Made by a program: the position numbers and the translations under genes
In this document: in pieces, positions 31,811 through 33,979 of the stretch
Position numbering within the stretch: the first letter of the stretch is position 1
Layout of the letters: each line of letters opens with the position of its first letter
Source of the DNA: Gnetum montanum
Taxonomy: Eukaryota > Streptophyta > Gnetopsida > Gnetales > Gnetaceae
Direction: 5' to 3'
DNA length: 33,979 nucleotides
Assembly (NCBI GenBank): GCA_015680685.1
Contig: MNCI01026476.1
Coordinates: forward strand, 6,789-40,767
The notes under the pieces: generated by a model
Told to the model about the DNA's origin: nothing
Databases searched by the model: none
Seen by the model: the letters and a program-made list of their open reading frames with translations, nothing else

Positions 31811-32230
31811 TTTATGCTCCATCACGCATGGCAGCGTAATGAGTGTAATAAGCTCCAAAATAGTCGAAGGGTGAGTCCAGAGAAGCACAATAGTTCGACA
31901 CTTTTTCTCGCAGCGCATGAATAACTTGTCTTTATGCTCATTACGCGGCGGAGCGTACCATTGCGTATGTCTTCATTAAAGTTGCACATTGTTTACGCTT
32001 CATCACGTGCAGCTACGTAGTGAGCGTAAGTTGCACATTATTTACGCTTTGTTACGCGCAGCAGCGTAGTGAGCATAAAACAATTTTGAGCTTATTGTTT
32101 TTACACTGGATTACGCTCATACACGCAACACAACGCGAATGAGTGTAATGCAGCTTGAAAGCAATTGAAGCACGCTCAACATGTACCTGCTCTTCATACG
32201 CACAACACGCAAACGAGCGTGTTGTACGTA
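31811..32230 (+). promoter_or_regulatory. U3 array of imperfect palindromes in LTR E
   Basis: Units of about 38-40 bases have the form TTTACGCTCATTACGCG, a short loop, then GCGTARTGAGCGTAA. They lie at 31811-31850, 31931-31967, 31992-32030, 32041-32078 and 32111-32150, with a weaker one at 32193-32228. Two adjacent units (31982-32030 and 32031-32078) also share a TTGCACATT prefix, making a 49-base direct repeat. Each unit can fold into a hairpin. Placement upstream of the TATA box suggests factor binding; this is inferred. Confidence 0.65.
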
Positions 32231-32326
32231 GTCACAGTCTGACTTAAAATAATCAAGTCAACAGAACCTGAAATATTCGGGACACACATCATTAGGGTTG
32301 CGCCTTTTCCACAGAGTGTCGTGGCC

Positions 32327-32334
32327 TATAAATA
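32327..32334 (+). promoter_or_regulatory. TATA box of LTR E
   Basis: TATAAATA in GTGGCCTATAAATACCTCAG, about 100 bases after the last palindromic unit. Confidence 0.65.
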
Positions 32335-33038
32335 CCTCAGTTGACAAAGATGCAAGGGTTGGCAAATCAGAGAAGTAGAAGCATATTTCTGAGCACCAGA
32401 GCACTTAGCACTTTGGAGCAGAGATACAGAGAACAGTGCTTTGGCAATCGTTGACATTATCACCTTACAGCCGAAGCAGAGTACAGTTCGCTTTGAGCAC
32501 CAGTGACAGGAGTAATCGTTCTGCTGAAAAGACTCTATCAATCAGAAACAATTGATCGGTAAACATCAAAGCTTGGCCTGCCTTGCATCTCAGCTTTAGC
32601 CCACGAGGTAGATCGGACTTCTGTTTAGACCGTTTTGCTTGTTGTTTTGTGCTTGTTTCACATCCTATAATCGGGGATTCCCCAGTGTAATTTCTCATAC
32701 AAAATATACATTTTTAAGTCAAAGCGCAGATCTTGAAGCTACGTGCTTCTCTTATGTCAGCCTCCTTTTATCGTGTTTAGCATTATCACCGTTGCAATCC
32801 GTCTACATCGGTTTTCCCTCATTTTATGATTCCTCGAATCAGATCGTAGTACGTAATGATCTATAGTCTTCATCGTTTTACTGACCCATAAGTCCCTGTC
32901 TGATCGACAAGACCGTTCAGGGCACCGCGGATTCACTTTCTCCAGCATAGCCCTCGCGCGGATCCGTGGTTAAAACTGTATACACGGAATCTCCGTCGGT
33001 ATTTCCAGCTGCCGACGTTTTCTGTCGTTACAGTTTTC

Positions 33039-33055
33039 TGGCGCTAGAGGGAGGG
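33039..33055 (+). promoter_or_regulatory. Primer-binding-site candidate of element E
   Basis: TGGCGCTAGAGGGAGGG starts with the TGG that pairs with a tRNA CCA end and follows a possible LTR end. The tRNA is not identified. The first six bases match the tRNA-Asp type, the rest do not. Confidence 0.5.
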
Positions 33056-33280
33056 CCTTCAGGCTCTGATCCGGATATTTCGGGTAGCCCTGGTAGTGAT
33101 CCATACCCTAAACCATAGATGTGATACCTCTAGGGAAGGCTACGGTCCATCGTGTGGTATAGATCAGTCGCAAAGACGGTTTCTTTGAAATCCTACAGGG
33201 TAGAAAGCCTTTTTGTGCTTTTTGTTGCCAGCCATTTTCTTTTAGATCTGATTATCAGTCACCATTGACTTCATCGATCA

Positions 33281-33979
33281 ATGGATTCCTTTTACTCAAA
33301 CACAACCGCCATGGTCGCCACCGAGCTGGGTGTCGCACCTATCAATCCTACAGCAGCCACAGGACCAGCCCCTGGCGTAACGGGACCTCAGGGGCCATTG
33401 TGCCGTTCATTAAGGCTTCAGGGGAAAGAGCCTATCTTCACGGTTATAACCCCTGAAGAATATAATTTCATATGCGTTAAGATCCAGGCGAGGTTGGCTC
33501 TCAGCCGAGCCGAGCTGGAGGCGAAGCGAAACTTTGAGGTGCTCCACCAAGGGGGTTATTATTTTAAGCCGACAGCCTATGACATAATCCCCTTGATCGA
33601 ACACCAACACGAACTTATCGCACAGTTGGTCATGGCCAGAGGCTAGACTTCACAACCTGTGGTGGAGCCCTAGCATGCGGAAGAGGCAGAGGATGAATTC
33701 GCTGCTCTGTCGAAACATTCGTTCCACACTCTGACGCCCCACACACAAGTAAATCCATTGTTCCCTTTCGACGGAGAGCCAGCCTCTCTTGACCCAGCCG
33801 TGATCGTGCAGACGCAAATCCCTATCTTTCCGCAGGCCAACGCGTAATCGTCTGGGTTGCAAGCACAACAACCGCACCATAACGCGGGGGTGGGTTTGTC
33901 GCAATAGGTAATTAGTATTCCGGCGATGGTCCCGGCAACCGTCGCGCCCCATTTCATCCCTCAGGTACAAGCTCACACT
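33281..33979 (+). pseudogene. gag: gag N-terminal part of element E, runs off the window
   Basis: The frame from ATG 33281 (MDSFYSNTTAMVATELG) reads 121 residues to a TAG at 33644. It continues in the same frame to the window end through stops at 33671, 33845 and 33905, with no frameshift. The first part is Ala/Pro/Thr/Gly-rich. A helical stretch rich in Glu/Arg/Leu follows (IQARLALSRAELEAKRNFEV, then HQHELIAQLVMARG), and later parts are Pro/Gln-rich. I do not recognise a named domain. Assignment as gag rests on position after LTR, primer site and leader. Minus-strand open frames over 33650-33976 are by-products of the GC-rich sequence. Confidence 0.55.

Larger units (their letters stand above)
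31717..33032 (+). mobile_element. 5' LTR of element E, about 1.3 kb
   Basis: The sequence changes abruptly from AT-rich, CpG-poor to CpG-rich at about 31720. A U3 array of imperfect palindromes (31811-32230) is followed by TATAAATA (32327) and a unique transcribed section. The LTR ends at CA (33031-33032), six bases before a primer-site-like TGGCGC. The left end is uncertain (TG at 31717 or 31734) because the 3' LTR is beyond the window. Several short open frames inside it (both strands, 32326-32948) are not supported as genes. Confidence 0.62.

Noticed and set aside
32326-32948. Several open frames of 60-77 codons in LTR E
   Set aside because: They overlap on both strands downstream of a TATA box inside an LTR, without motifs. 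They are expected by chance in GC-richer DNA.
33650-33976. Minus-strand open frames of 95 and 108 codons
   Set aside because: Opposite the continuing gag frame of E. They arise from its composition and have no recognisable domain.

Overview
No host gene is visible. The window is layered transposable-element debris of the kind found between genes in a large, repeat-rich plant genome. The Ty3/gypsy lineages (Athila-like and Tat-like), long diverged LTRs, non-LTR reverse transcriptase relics and heavy loss of CpG suggest a seed plant, possibly a gymnosperm; the taxon is inference.

Layout. (1) 1-5249, plus strand: 3' part of a relatively young, CpG-rich Athila-like element (A): a post-pol spacer, an internal promoter-like block, a 929-codon extra ORF broken only by stop codons, a polypurine tract and a 1021-bp LTR. 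Its LTR ends inside a minus-strand LINE reverse transcriptase relic (5250-5515). (2) 5516-10369: AT-rich old DNA with a second LINE relic (endonuclease plus RT, minus strand, about 6700-8460). (3) 10370-11916: left arm of a large diverged inverted repeat. (4) 11917-21935, plus strand: decayed Athila-like element (B) with 5' LTR, eroded tRNA-Asp-type primer site, gag, protease, RT/RNase H, integrase, spacer, internal promoter-like block and the start of the same extra ORF. (5) 21941-22042: a 33-residue minus-strand protease fragment at the junction. (6) 22043-27463, minus strand: a third family member (C), facing B tail to tail, with its gag-pol deleted. (7) 27695-29445: right arm of the inverted repeat, followed on the minus strand by the integrase and archaeal-type RNase H of a Tat-like element (D), to 31651. 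(8) 31717 to the end, plus strand: 5' LTR, primer site and start of gag of a CpG-rich young element (E).

Main observation. All three Athila-like copies carry two promoter-like blocks: one in the LTR and one in the internal spacer, 0.5-0.6 kb upstream of the extra ORF. Each is an array of short palindromic repeats just before a TATA box. In A both arrays use CGATATCG cores, in B both use GTYRAY-type cores, and in C both use ATGATATCAT-type cores. The internal array therefore resembles the LTR array of its own element. This suggests a dedicated internal promoter for the downstream ORF whose sequence stays coupled to the LTR promoter.
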